Assembly: GCA_030267965.1 (NCBI GenBank)
Contig: BRYA01000085.1
Span: forward strand, 2,874 to 66,873
DNA from: Triparma columacea
Lineage: Eukaryota; Sar; Bolidophyceae; Parmales; Triparmaceae
Direction: 5' to 3'
Length of the DNA: 64,000 nt
Part shown: in pieces, positions 11,347 to 23,018 of the stretch
Numbering within the stretch: position 1 is the first letter of the stretch
How the letters are laid out: each line of letters begins with the position of its first letter
Notes under the pieces: generated by a model
Database searches by the model: none
What the model saw: only the letters and a program-made list of their open reading frames with translations
What the model was told of the DNA's origin: nothing
Translations under genes and position numbers: made by a program

Positions 11347-14300
11347 CTATTCCCCCCCCTTCACCTTAATTATTCCGAACCTCGCATTGACTTCGACGAA
11401 GGGAAATATGTGCCTATCTTTCGCGCAGTCGAACGAGCACATAGTTTTGTCTTTGTTGGTCGTCACTAGGTCCACCTCCTTGTTGAGGGGGCTCCAGTGG
11501 TGAGTCCTCTGCACCGCCCCTCCCATGTCCTCGAGCTCCACAATCTTTGCGTTCCTGTTCTTGGTGTAAACAGGATGCCCGACAGCATCGTAGACATGGA
11601 CCTGGCTGTCGTGCATAGGGTTCCCGCTCTGCTTGGTCAGGCTTTCCTTGAGCATCTCGAGGCTGCGACGTGAGTGATTTTCGTTATTGTAATAATAATA
11701 AAGTGGGGTTAGTAAAGTTTGACGCTCGTTCTCGCTGCCCTCCCCTGCCCTCCCCCAACTCCTCCCACCACCACAACTCACCTCTCTGGGGTTGTGTGAT
11801 TCTCCATTACCCCCCTGATGGTCACTGTTGGGACGTCAACCTTGTGCTGGGCCTCCCTCCAGAAGGCCTTGCAGCCATCTGGGAGCATGCTCTGGGCTCC
11901 CCCCAAAAATTTCTGGAAGGCCGAGGAATCCATGACGTCGTTCAGCCCCTTCAATACGCTGCTGATGAAGGCCCTGCTGAAATATCCCTGGTGGTACTTG
12001 AACGCCTGCTCCCCCATGACAATAAGTTTCTGGGCTTTCATGTCGCTGCAGCTCCCGTGCATGCTCCCGTTGGCGGCCGAGTACAGAAGCTGCCTGCACA
12101 CGAGTTGGTCGAGCATCTTCCTTTGTTTGGGTGTTCCGCTGTTCAAGAGGCTCTCGGCCGTCAGGCTGTTGGCGCACCCTTGGCTGTAGCCGACGAACCC
12201 GAAAGGGGTGCCGCACTCGGCGATCGCTTCCTCGATCTTGCTTGCGTTATACTCGAAACTCCTGACCGTCGCGGTGTCGGCCCTGATGGTCTCGACGCCT
12301 CTCTTAATCTTGAGCCGAGAATAAGCCTCCTCCATCTCTGTACCCTTTTTCCCCTCGGTGATGACTCCCATGGCGGAGATTATCGTGAAATCATAGTCGC
12401 CCTCGGGGTTTGGCAGAAGCAGGAAGCACAGTGGGTCGTTTTTGAGGTCCCTCTTCTCCGCGGGGTCGAAGAACATGGCGTCGATAATGGTCTCGACCGT
12501 AACCTTGTCGTCGGAATCCTTCCCGATGTTCCTAAAGTACGTCGACTCGACCTCCATGGCGGACGCGCTCCCGCTGCTCTTGAGCCTAGACCTTGTCGGA
12601 GTCGAGGGGGGAGTTCCAGGGCTGACGTGCCCGTCCTCCTCAGCTGCAGCGTCGGCGCTCTGGGCACCGGCGTTGAGAACGTCCATCCAATCCCTCACCT
12701 TGTCAACGTCATTCATGACGTTGTCGTAGACGGTGAGGATCATGAGGGCGTCGTAATTTCTAGTGTAGAACTTCTTCAACCACGAGCACTGGAAGGCTAA
12801 TTTATCGGCTTGGAGGACCTCTCTGCAGATCTTGAAGGCTGCCTCGTACGCCTTTGAAGCTCGGTCTCGAGATTCATTTCTGTTCCCTGCCATCCACGCC
12901 CTCCCTAGCTTGTCGGCCTCTTGAATCGCCTCAATTGCTGAGCAGCTCAAGTCTTTAAGGCCCTGGTTGAGGCCCTTGGCACTCTCGATCGTGTCCTTCG
13001 CCTTGGCCATGTCGACTGCCTCCTGGGCTCCCTCCTCTCCTTCGACAGCCAGCAGCGGGGAGAGAGGTACGGGTTCCTCTTCCGTGTGGTCTCTCCTTCT
13101 CTGCAGGTAACCCTTCAGAGCCATGTACGTTTCGGCGTCCTCGAGAACGTTCTTGGCGACCCTGTAGATGGCCTCGTAGTAACTCTGCCTCGCCCACCTC
13201 CCGCCTGCCATGTACTGCTCCCTTCTCGGGATTGCGATCCCAAGCCAGCTCTCCAGGAGAACTCCCATATCAAGCTTGTGGGCGGAGTTGAAGCTCTCCT
13301 GGTTAGTCTCAAGGAGAGCCATCAGGGCCCCAGCTAGGACTCGAGGCGACCCGTGGCCACCGGGCGTTCCTATTTCCGCCAATACAGCAACCGCGAAGGA
13401 CCTCGGTTGTGACGCGACGAGGTCCAGGAGCATCCTTTGGTTCAGCTGGACGACCGTGGAGCCCTTAAGGGGGGACGTCAGCCCCGCCTGGAGGAGGATA
13501 GCGACGTCGGAGGGGCCGAGGAGGGAGTCCCCGAGCTCATATACGTCCTCCTCGTCGGTGTCGTCCCCGCCGGCGCCGGGGTCAAAATCGGAGTTCGTGA
13601 ACTTGTGGGTTCTCCTCGGAGACACTGCCGTAAGGTCGTTGTAGCTCGCGATGCGGCCGGCTGGACTTAGCTGGAAGCCTAGGGTGTCTAGGTCCTGGCT
13701 GTTAGGCCTCGCCTTGAGTGAGCTCCTGGTCGCCTCACCCACGAATATGGAGACGAGGAAGGACTGGGGGAGGAAGGAGAGGCCGCCGTATGCCTCGGAA
13801 ATCTCCAAGACCTTTTTCTTGACACTGCTGATGTACCTGAGCCTTCGGAGGTCCCTAGGCTGCCAGTCCTCGTCCCTTCTGCTCGCAAGGATGTAGCGAA
13901 CCTGGTCCAGACTCATGTAGGGAGCGACCCTACTTATGGAGTTGGAGAAGGTTATTGAGAGAGGAATCTGTTTGTCCCTATCAATGATGTTGTAGATGGC
14001 TTTTGCGCTGGGTATCGTCTTGAAGAGGTCCCTGTGGTAGCTGATTTCCGAGAGAGGCTTAACATCGGTCTCCACGAAGTTCTGGGGCGGGTCCATCCAG
14101 GGGTTGAGGAGGAGGGCCGCCCACTTGACCGCCCTGTCGATCTCGGCAGCGTACTCGTCGTAGAGCCTGATGTTGTTCCGGAGGATCTCCTTGACTGCGA
14201 GGGTGTCGAGACCCTCACCTGATGTTATCCCGGCGACAACTGACATCCACGAGTCCACAACGCTGAGGTCACCGCTGACGAGAAGTGAGAGAAGCCGACC

Positions 14301-17300
14301 CATCTTTCCCCCAGGGATGACGTGCTTAGGATCGCTGCGAACGAGCCGTGAAAGGGGGGTTTGTGTTAATAGTTGATAAAAATTAAGGGAGCCCTTTGAA
14401 ACACCTTTCACTTCTCATTTGTCTTCCGTTCTCACCTGACCCCCTCAGAGTCAAGGATATCTTTAGCCCTCCATAGCTGTGTAAGAATATACTTGGCTAT
14501 GTCATGTAGCTCCGGGTTTACAAGGTCAAGTATCTCCATAACCTTATGCATCGTCGGCCTGTGGTGGAGGACGTCGATGAGCTTCTGGGTGTTGTCGGCG
14601 TCCGGGTTGACTAGGGCGTTGAAAAACTTCCAGTCGAACATGCCCTCCTTCCGTTCCCTCGCGGTCTTGGCCTTTGTGATGTGGATGCCCCCCACCGAGG
14701 AGACGTTGAGGTTCAGCCGGCCCTGCCTGAGCGCTGAAAGCAGGATCTCCGCTGTCTTCTTCTTCTCAAAGTCCGTGGTCTCTGGGGTGGTTCCTACGTC
14801 CGTTACCTGCAAGACGGGGCTGGCGCCCTGGAAGTCCCAGGCGACCTCGCAGGACGTGATACCGTCGAGGGCCATGTCGACAACGGACTTGACGACGCTC
14901 GCGGATACTGTGGTGCCGGAAGGGATGAGGATTCGACGGTGGGAGAGGGACACAGATGAGCTGTCGATTGTCAGTGCAAAGTTTGACCCGGAGAAGTGGA
15001 TGTGGAACTGGTTATCCGACGGGGAAAGGGAAGAGGGTGAGGCAGGCGGGACCAAGTGGAGCTGCATTGAGCCCGACGCTGAGCCCTGGCAGGAGGAGAA
15101 GATTTTCTACGAAGAGCGAAGCGACCGAGTAAAGGGGACCGAAGGGGACCGAAGGGGACCGAAGGGGACCGAAGGGGTGCGTTAGCATTTTTAGAGCTCC
15201 CATGCTTTTCCCCTCTTGACTACTCTCACCTGCCCCTCAAAGATATCAAGCTCCGGGAACTCCGTTACAATAGTCTCCGAGAGGAAGTCGAACAGAGCCC
15301 CGAAGTCGGCCTTAATTTTAATTCCTTCAACAATCCTCTTTCCTCCATCCTTCGAAGTGGACCTGGGGGGGGGGGGAGAGCGAAGCGTTCCGTTAGTGCT
15401 CCTTATTCCCCTCGCGAATACCCGTACCAAAATAGCGTTCAGTTTCCTCCCTTCCTCACCTTCCCTTCCTTGTATTGATAGCTTGAGTTTGTTCATCTCC
15501 CATATTCCCCGCGCTTCCTTCGCTCGCGTTGCTAACATTGCTCGGTATTCTCTTCAGCGTCTTCTCCCCTCCCCCCCCTTGCGTCCCTACATCCTCCTGC
15601 ACCCCTCCAAGTACCTCGATCGTAACTCTCCCACCCTCAAACTTTGGGTGACCCCGAGTTATACCGTCGTCAGTGTAAGCGTCAGCATCATCGGGGATGA
15701 AGATATTACCGATCTGAGCTGCCAACGAAACGACTGGGAGAGAGGTTAGGAGGTCGCGTTTCCTCATTGGTAGTGTCAGCTTAGAACCTACGGCTGAGGA
15801 TACGAAACCTGACGCGGTTAAGGACTCTGCGATCATAGATACGCGTGTGCTTCCGTTTAACATGGGGTGATCGACACCGATGCAAACGGATAGAGCGTCG
15901 AGATGTGTCGTTGAGGGTAGTGAGAATGAGTAGTCAAGTAGGAGGGTATCGAAACCAGACTTTGAGGGGGGGGAGACCTTGTGGTCTGTTGTGGAGAGGG
16001 AGGTTGGGAAGGACTTGGGGAAGAAATTATCGAGGAGGATGGAGGATATTGAGGGTGGTTTGGATTGGAAGAGTTTTGTGGAGGTTGATGAGGGGGAGGG
16101 AGATGGGGGGGGGGAGGATAGGACGAATCCTGAGAAAACAGAGTGCAGAGGGGGGGTATAGTATTAGGTTAGTTCGACCTTTTCGTCCTCGCCGTGCTGT
16201 TCGGATTTTCGCAACCCGTGCTCACCTCCCTGTAGAGTAACGTCGCTGCTCCCTTCTTCCCCTCTAACCCCCGCGCTCAGTCTCTTAATATTAACCTCAA
16301 TCCTATCATCGTCAACCTTCCCCTTTACCTCAACGTCTATCGACCAAGGGTTAATCATCTCTTCAATTTCGTTCCCCTTTTCGTTGTTAGTAGACTTAAC
16401 CGAGCTCGGCGTCGCCCCGTTCTGTCGTGATGTCCTCCTACCCTTACGTGGGTGTGTTGACCTTGCGCCGAAATCGTCCTCCTTACGACGCCCTTTCAAC
16501 AGGTCACGACCGACGACGGATTCTAGGGTAACGTTCATGCCGCCGGGGACTAGGACGTCGACGGAGACACCGAAAGGGGTAGCGAGACTCCTGTTTGTTA
16601 AGGTGAAGGTGGAGAGGGATGATGATAGGGACTGGATTATTGATTGGTATGGCAGGTTATTGTGCTTTATGCTGCAAGGGGGGGAGAGGGGGTTGGGGTT
16701 GGGTGGGGGGGGGGGTTAGTTAGTGTTATTGTTATTGTACAGTTACATAAAACCCCCCTCCCCATCTCACCTTGCGCTTGCCAGTGGTTGTTCCGTCGCC
16801 AGGTTCTCCAGCATAGCATGCGGTGCCGGTATAACAAACGTCGGTAGCGCCACGTTAATAAACGGGACCGGCAGACACTTGAAAAGCGTTACGTGACCAG
16901 AGAATGACAACGAAAGACGGAAGTGGGGATGGGAACCACCGCGGTAGATGGGGGTTAACTGGACGGAACCGAGACTTATTGTGCAGTATGACTCTAACCT
17001 CCATAAACAACGTTCTACGAAATCAGCGACGTTGTATAACGACGATAAAAGCCAGTCTAATATCTGAACTCTCCTCATCTCTGGTAAAGCCTTGTCCTCG
17101 AAGAGGTTCGGGAGGTGGATTAGGGTTGGGGCTACGTTTGTTAGGGGGAGGGGGGGACTGAGCTTTATGGAGCCGGACTTTACCATTGACTTTGACCTGG
17201 AGGAGGTTGGAACGGTTGGGTCAAGATCCTGGGCGGGGGTAAGGTCGTCCGTCCCTATCTTAAGGTCGACGTTTATAGTTGAGGGGGAGGATTGTGGTCC

Positions 17301-18244
17301 GGCGTGGACGGTGAGCTGTGGGCGGGACGTGTCCTTGTTGAATGGCACGGTGTGGACGCCTGGCTTTAGGGTTATGGTGGACTGGAGGTGGGAACCGTGG
17401 AGGAGCTCGGGGGAGAGGGAGGAGAGGATTATGTCGAGGTGGGAGGATGAGAGGAGGGGGGCGAAGGAATCTGGGAGGTTGGGGATGGAGGAGGAAGAGG
17501 AGTAGGGGGGGGGGGGAGAGTTTGGGTCTCCAAAACCCTACGAGGAAGGGGGGGGGGGAGGGGGGGGTTGGGAGGGGGGTTGCGTTTTGGTGTTAGGATC
17601 TGTAACGCTGCTGTATACTTCTTGCCACTAAGGATTCGAGGGTCTGTCTCGGCAGTGCTTTTCGGCCGTGCTTTTTGTCCACTCTCACCTGTTCCGGGGT
17701 AAATTTGAGTTTGATCTTGTTGTTTCTGCTTGGGTAGGTGAGGAAGGAGGAGGGTGAGGAAGGAGGAGGGTGAGACAATGCTGAGGGCGAGACAATGCCT
17801 TGGGAGGGTTGAAAGGTTTTCCCAAGTTGGTGTAACTTGTTGTCAGGGAAACAACAGGGTTCAACAGGGTTCCAGCTCAACAGAGCAAAGCAGGGTTCCA
17901 GCTCACAGCCAGCTCTCAGCCAGCTCTCAGCCAGCTCTCTCAGTCATCCAGCTCTCTCAGCCATCCAGCTCTCTCACCCATCCCTTCCGCAACTCGCTTC
18001 GCTCGTCGCCACCACTCGTCGTTACCTCCAGCCCATCTCACCTAATCTTCCCTTTCCTTGTAACTCTTGGTGGTCTACTAAATGCTGTTGTTTGTACTAA
18101 TAAGAGTATGAATAGTAGTACAGTGGTAGCTATTAGAGTATAGTCATAGTATTTAGCCTGAATATATGATAAGAACGGAGGAGTTGGAAGATATGGTAAG
18201 ATCTGGGAGACGGGTTTGAGGAAGAGGGCTTGAATTACTCCCAT
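11347..18244 (-). CDS. 1,931-residue membrane-anchored protein with C-terminal alpha/beta-hydrolase
   Basis: Nine exons (18244..18042, 17725..17689, 17537..16771, 16671..16226, 16129..15460, 15362..15230, 15106..14436, 14334..11782, 11662..11347) join in phase to 5,796 nt. Residues ~33-53 form one transmembrane helix. Residues ~60-970 are beta-rich and Ser/Pro-rich without a recognised domain. Residues ~975-1,600 look mostly helical and include an acidic linker. The last ~300 residues look like an alpha/beta-hydrolase: nucleophile elbow GYSQG near residue 1,690 and a late His in HHWSPL near 1,881. I do not recognise the whole protein. It may act on lipid or ester substrates at a membrane, which is inference. 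A head-to-head gap of 409 bp separates it from the CrtI-type gene. One alternative is two genes wrongly joined, but every junction keeps phase and total length. Confidence 0.72.
15132..15176. repeat. 10-bp tandem repeat, four copies, in an intron
   Basis: The decamer AGGGGACCGA is repeated four times head to tail in intron 6 of the 1,931-residue-protein gene, about 25 bp upstream (in transcript order) of the acceptor. Confidence 0.9.
17735..17980. repeat. Short tandem repeats filling intron 1 of the large gene
   Basis: Two copies of GAGGAAGGAGGAGGGT lie at about 17741-17772. About 17880-17975 carries seven or more irregular copies of CAGCTCTCTCAGCCATC-like units. Both lie in the first intron of the minus-strand large gene, next to a NAGNAG acceptor (AAGCAG). 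Confidence 0.75.
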
Positions 18245-18653
18245 TGTTGTATAGCTTCGTTATGCTGAGAGGTGTATAGCTATAGTACTCTATTACGTAG
18301 GTATGTATGAATCAATTTGAAGCAACGAGACTAATTTGCTAAAATTTGAGGGCAAAATGAAGTGGGGGGTCGACTGAAACTGGCTGAAGAGCTGAAGAAG
18401 AAAAAGGAGAGAAAAGGGAGAGAGAAATCAGCTTCGTGACGATTCTCCGCTCTTTTAAAATTTTCCGATCGGGGCGTAGCTTCATGACGAGCCCTGAGGC
18501 ACTGTCGGTGATCAACGTATCGAGGCAGAAACTGATTTTTTGTGAAACTGAATTCTCTCACTTCACTTCATCTCTTGGGGCATTTCTTGGGCATTTTAGG
18601 TCCTTTTTAAAGCCTTTCCAATCCATTTCAATTGAGCTCGTACGCATAAAATA
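18245..18653. other. Intergenic, divergent promoter region
   Basis: 409 bp between the start codons of the large minus-strand gene and the CrtI-type gene. It must hold both promoters and 5' UTRs. It is moderately AT-rich near both ends; I see no clear TATA box or conserved motif. Confidence 0.5.
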
Positions 18654-20404
18654 ATGATATGTTTGACTGTGTATAATTCAATACTCCTAATAACGTTCCT
18701 ATGCTCATATACAACAGCACTATCATCGCCATCACCTCGAGTGGCAATAGTTGGGGGTGGAATAGGTGGCTTAGTAACTACAGGTATACTCTCATACCAT
18801 GGTTACAACTGTACTATAATTGACATGAATAAACAATACGGTGGTCGATGTGGTTCTAAATCCACCTCAATAAAAACTCCATCCAAAACAATTGTAGCAA
18901 GATTCGAGGTTGGTCCTAGTCTCCTCCTCCTACCCGCAGTATATACCGACTGTGCAAACGCTATGGGTTCATCATGCGATGAGTTGAATTGGGATATTAA
19001 AGAGTGCCCATCACCCACGTACGGTTTAGGTTACGACGACGGTACTTGGGAAACCCTCGGTGGTTCATCAACCGTCCCTGGGTCCATGGATAGGTGGGTT
19101 GAAGTAAACGATATAATGCTTCGTTTAGGTCTCCCCATTTTCATCGAGGGTGACTTGTCAAAGGTAGAATGGGGTAGGTTCTTGAGGGATGTTGGGGGGT
19201 TGGTGAAGGCTGTTGTTAGGGATGGTTATAATCCATTCGAAGATATGGGTAACGTAGTTAAGAGAATGGGGGGGGGGAAGAAGACTAACTTAGCTAGTAC
19301 TTTTCAGGTTTTATACGTAGGCTTAACACCGACGGGACCAGGGTCGGTATTGAAAACAGTTGCACCTGCTCTCTTTGGACTCTTAAGCTCAATGGAGATG
19401 CTAGGATCACAGAGGGACGAGGGTGGTAGAAAGATCCACGGAGTTCACTACGTCGAGGGTGGTTTCGGTACGATCGTTGACGGGATCGTAAATCTCCTTT
19501 TGAGTCGAGGCGTTTTGTTCAGACCGGGTGTTAAAGTGTCGAAAATAGAGCCCCGAAAAGACGGGGGTAGGGGGGCGGAGGTAGACGGTGAAGCGTTCGA
19601 CGCCGTGGTGTGCAACGTTGACGTGGCGGGGGCGCTTGAGAACCGACTTGTTAGAACACGAGAGAACACACGAAGACAAAATGAGGAGGGGATTGTCATG
19701 TCACCGAGCGTTCTGCAGTTCCATTGGATTTTGGAGGGGGAGGAAGCTAAGAGGAAACTCAGGGCTCATAACGTATTCCTATCCGACGACGAGGTAGGAT
19801 CATGGGACGCCGTAAGGGCCGGTGACAAGAGCGTCTCTAGGAACCTCCAGAATTCCGGACTCCGCCCTCCTCCGTTCAACTTCTACGTTCACAACCCTGG
19901 GTGCGGCGACGACACTGCGTGCGTTGGGGGTGGGACTGTTTTAATGGCCCTTATCCCAATAGCTTGCGGGACTAAGGTAACGGAGGAGGAGGTTAACAAG
20001 TGGGAGGGTTGGGTTAAGGAGAGGGTTGAAAGAAGGACCGGTCCAATCCGTGTTATCTACAGCAAATGCACGACACCGGAAGGGTGGGAAGATAAATACG
20101 GACTTAAGGGAGGGGCGGTATTCGGGGCATCACACGGCCTCCTCCAGGTGAGACTGGTGAAAGATGGGGAATAAGCGCTGCTGACACTCGCTCGACGGCA
20201 CAAACCTAACCACCCCACACTCCCCACTAACGCACCCCCAATAACGCACAGCTCGGACCGACTAGGCAAGGATGCGAAGTTGAGGGATTGAGGGGGGCCT
20301 TTTGGGTGGGAGCGAGCAAGAGACCAGGGAATGGGGTGCCACTCGTAATGATCGGGGCGGAGAAGACAGCGAGGGAAGTCATGAAATTTTTGGATCGAAG
20401 TTAA
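18654..20404 (+). CDS. CrtI/CRTISO-type carotenoid FAD oxidoreductase
   Basis: Two exons (18654..20147, 20252..20404) encode 548 residues. A hydrophobic N-terminal signal of ~23 residues precedes a Rossmann FAD-binding motif (VAIVGGGIGG, residues ~31-39). The phytoene-desaturase hallmark FEVGPSLLLLP sits at ~83-94. The short second exon supplies the C-terminal FAD signature FWVGASKRPGNGVPLV. This superfamily desaturates or isomerises carotenoids (CrtI, CrtN, CRTISO). The exact substrate cannot be read from sequence. The signal peptide suggests entry into a secondary plastid through the ER, but I see no clear ASAF-type boundary (TALS at the predicted cut). It ends 40 bp from the Pol kappa stop, so the 3' UTRs overlap. 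Confidence 0.82.
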
Positions 20405-20443
20405 TTTGTTGTTGTTGTTGGATAAATGCAACATCCATTACTC

Positions 20444-22746
20444 TCACTTTCCCTTCATCAAATCCAGAATCGTCTTTTGCCTCTTTGCGTCGCCCGCTTT
20501 GTTCACTGTTTTCTCCTTTCGTCGCCTCCCTCTATCCCACATTTCTTCTTCTTTTTGCAATCTCCTTGCAAGTTGCTCATCCGTCAATTTACCCCTCCCG
20601 CCCCCCGCCTCCTTCCTCTCCTCCCTTTCCTTCTCCTTTTCTCTTCCCTTATTCATTTGCTGTTCGAATTGCTTCTGCTCTTCGTCGTAGCGATCCTGCA
20701 GAGCTTTTGCAAACTTCCAGTCGTCATCGTGCTCGCCGTCTCGCTGCGACTGGCTCAAGCTGAGCATTACTTCCTCATCGTCTTCCACCTCCACATCGTC
20801 TTCCACCTCCACATCGTCTTCCACCTCCACATAGTCATCCACCTCCACCACCTCCACATCGTCTCCAACCTCCACCGCCTCCTCCTCGTCTCCCATCTCA
20901 ACCGCCCCCTCCTTTTCACCCCCCCCTCCCCTTCCCTCCTTCTCTCCCACCTTCTTGAAGAACTTCTCGATGCTCCCTCCTCCTCCCCCCTTGACCTCAA
21001 ACTCATCAACTCTGACGCCTAACAGGCGTATTTTCCACTCGAGATCATCCCTCGCCTCGACCTCTTTCCTAACCCTCTCAACGAGCTCGTCCGCAACTTT
21101 GAGAATCTCCTCCTTCTCATTCATATACATCCTCCCCGTTTTGCTCCGAGAGAAAACAACATAACTCGCCAATTTTACCTTGGCCGTTATTCTCCGCCCT
21201 CTCAGCCCCTTCCTCTCCATGTTCTCGCCCAATTTATCACATACATGTTCAAGCATATTCCTCACGTCTTCCCTTTTCCAGACAGCGCTGAATGTCCTCT
21301 CGATACTACGATGCGAGGAGGCCGCGCAAAAAACGACGAGTGAGATATAGGAGGAAGCGAGCCAGTCAGAGAATCCCAAACAACAGAACAACTCACCTTA
21401 TCCCCTTCTGCCCCTGATCCCCTGTCGACCCGAAGCTCGAAGCTGTAGAATCTTCATCCTCGCCACCTCCCCACCCCCCAACGCTCGCCCGGAGTAAGAA
21501 CCCGGCCGTCTTTTCCTTGAATATTTTGAAGATATCGTATCTTTTCCCAAACAAGTGTGCGCAAGTATCAATCCCAAACGCCGCCAAGAACTTCTGGGTC
21601 ACTCGCCCCACGCCTGGGATCTTCCTGCAATCCAGTTCCCTCATGAAGGCCATGACGCTCTCGTCCCCCGGTGGGAGGTAGAATTGCCCGTTAGGTTTTT
21701 TCCAGTCGCTGCAAATTTTCGCCAACACGGAGCTCGGTGCGATGCCAGCGGAGCAACTCAGGAAGCACTCGGCCAGGACCCTGGCCCTCATCTTCTCCAC
21801 CACCTCCTGCACATCGACGACGCTTCCGTCATTCGTCGTCGTCGTCGCAAGGTAAGCCGTCAAGTCTAGATAAAACTCATCCAAAGAGTACTGCTTCAGA
21901 TTCGGGTCGTATTCCATCAGGATCGACCGTACCTGCGCACTCTTGGCGGCGTAATATTTGTGATCCGACTTCAAGTGCAGAAGCTTCACCTTGCCATTGC
22001 TAAGCTCCGTCACCAGCTGATCCGCAATGAACCCTGCCATGGCAGAACGAACTCCGTACTTGCGGGCTTCGTAATTGGACGTGAGAATCATCCCTCCTCC
22101 GACAACCACGGGTATCTGGTTGAGGTGCACGCCCTGGTGAGTCGGTTCGGTCCCCTCCTCCTTGTGCCTCGCCAATGCGCAAGAGTAGTAGAATGAATCC
22201 ATGTCCACGACGATCTTGTTGCTTTCCTTCGGCCTATTTCCTCGATATTTATCCACCAACGCGTCAATACTCTGCATCGTAGACGAACATAGGCAAGACC
22301 CCCCTTCCCTCTCAAACTTCGACTTCATTTCCTTGATCCTTTCGTTGCTCTTATCATCTTTTACCACCTGCGGTCAGCAGAGTCAGTTAATGTTGGTTAC
22401 GGTCTTAAGCACTCATTGACAATGGAGTTTGGTGTTGTGTCAAAGCGCTCTTCCTGGTATATTCTCACCTGCTGTCGAAAATAATCGCTATTTCCACTGC
22501 ATCGGAGAATGATTGCTGATATAGCGTCTTTGGAGTACGAACCTTGTTGTTGATTACCTAAGGAGGAGCGTGCGTCATCGTTAGTCGTGTTATGATTGTC
22601 TCCCCACCTCTGGCCTGCCTCCGACCTTTCAACTTACCCTTCCCAGATCCGTAGACGAGTAAATTACTTGCTCTCGTTGTCACATCAACGTCACTTTCCT
22701 TCTTACTTTTGTCCCCGTCTCCCAAACTGGATGATGAAGGTTTCAT
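20444..22746 (-). CDS. POLK: DNA polymerase kappa (DinB/Y-family translesion polymerase)
   Basis: Four exons (22746..22638, 22557..22469, 22367..21397, 21305..20444) encode 676 residues. The N-clasp typical of Pol kappa is present (KDAISAIILRCSGNSDYF). The palm holds VDMDSFYY and SLDEFYLDL with the metal-binding Asp/Glu residues, followed by SAGIAPSSVLAKICSDWKKPNGQ, the KIPGVGR helix-hairpin-helix and the little-finger start SIERTF. Pol kappa bypasses minor-groove lesions. The C-terminal ~190 residues differ from animal Pol kappa: no UBZ zinc fingers are visible. Instead there is an acidic VEVEDD repeat and two charged helices, one resembling a MIU-type ubiquitin-binding motif (DEQLARRLQKEEE, residues ~627-640). 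The gene is head-to-head with the Prx6-like gene (272 bp). Confidence 0.92.
20782..20850. repeat. 18-bp tandem repeat coding for (VEVEDD)n in Pol kappa
   Basis: Three to four copies of an 18-bp unit containing CACCTCCACATCGTC encode an acidic Val-Glu-Val-Glu-Asp-Asp repeat in the C-terminal tail of Pol kappa. The copies are nearly identical, so expansion looks recent. Confidence 0.85.
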
Positions 22747-23018
22747 TATTATTTATAAGAGTGCCCAAAAAAATTGTTGCCATCCACAATTAATACTCCT
22801 TTTTGAGAACCTACCACAGCGCTCCATCGCTCTGTCTCAACAACCCCTTCTGTACCTCCGAATTATTTCTCTCCGTATTCCCCTCCTCCCAAAATTCCAT
22901 CTCCCCTCCCCCCCCTTCGTTTAACTTTCAGTTATAAAGAAACAAGGGTAATCCATTCTTCTCGATCTCCAACGCCGCTCTCTCTAACCCTTATTGTCTG
23001 TCGACGTATTCCGTTCAG

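Noticed and set aside
11670..12800. 376-codon plus-strand frame
   Set aside because: Lies wholly opposite exon 8 of the large minus-strand gene, which is in phase with its neighbours; no recognisable protein.
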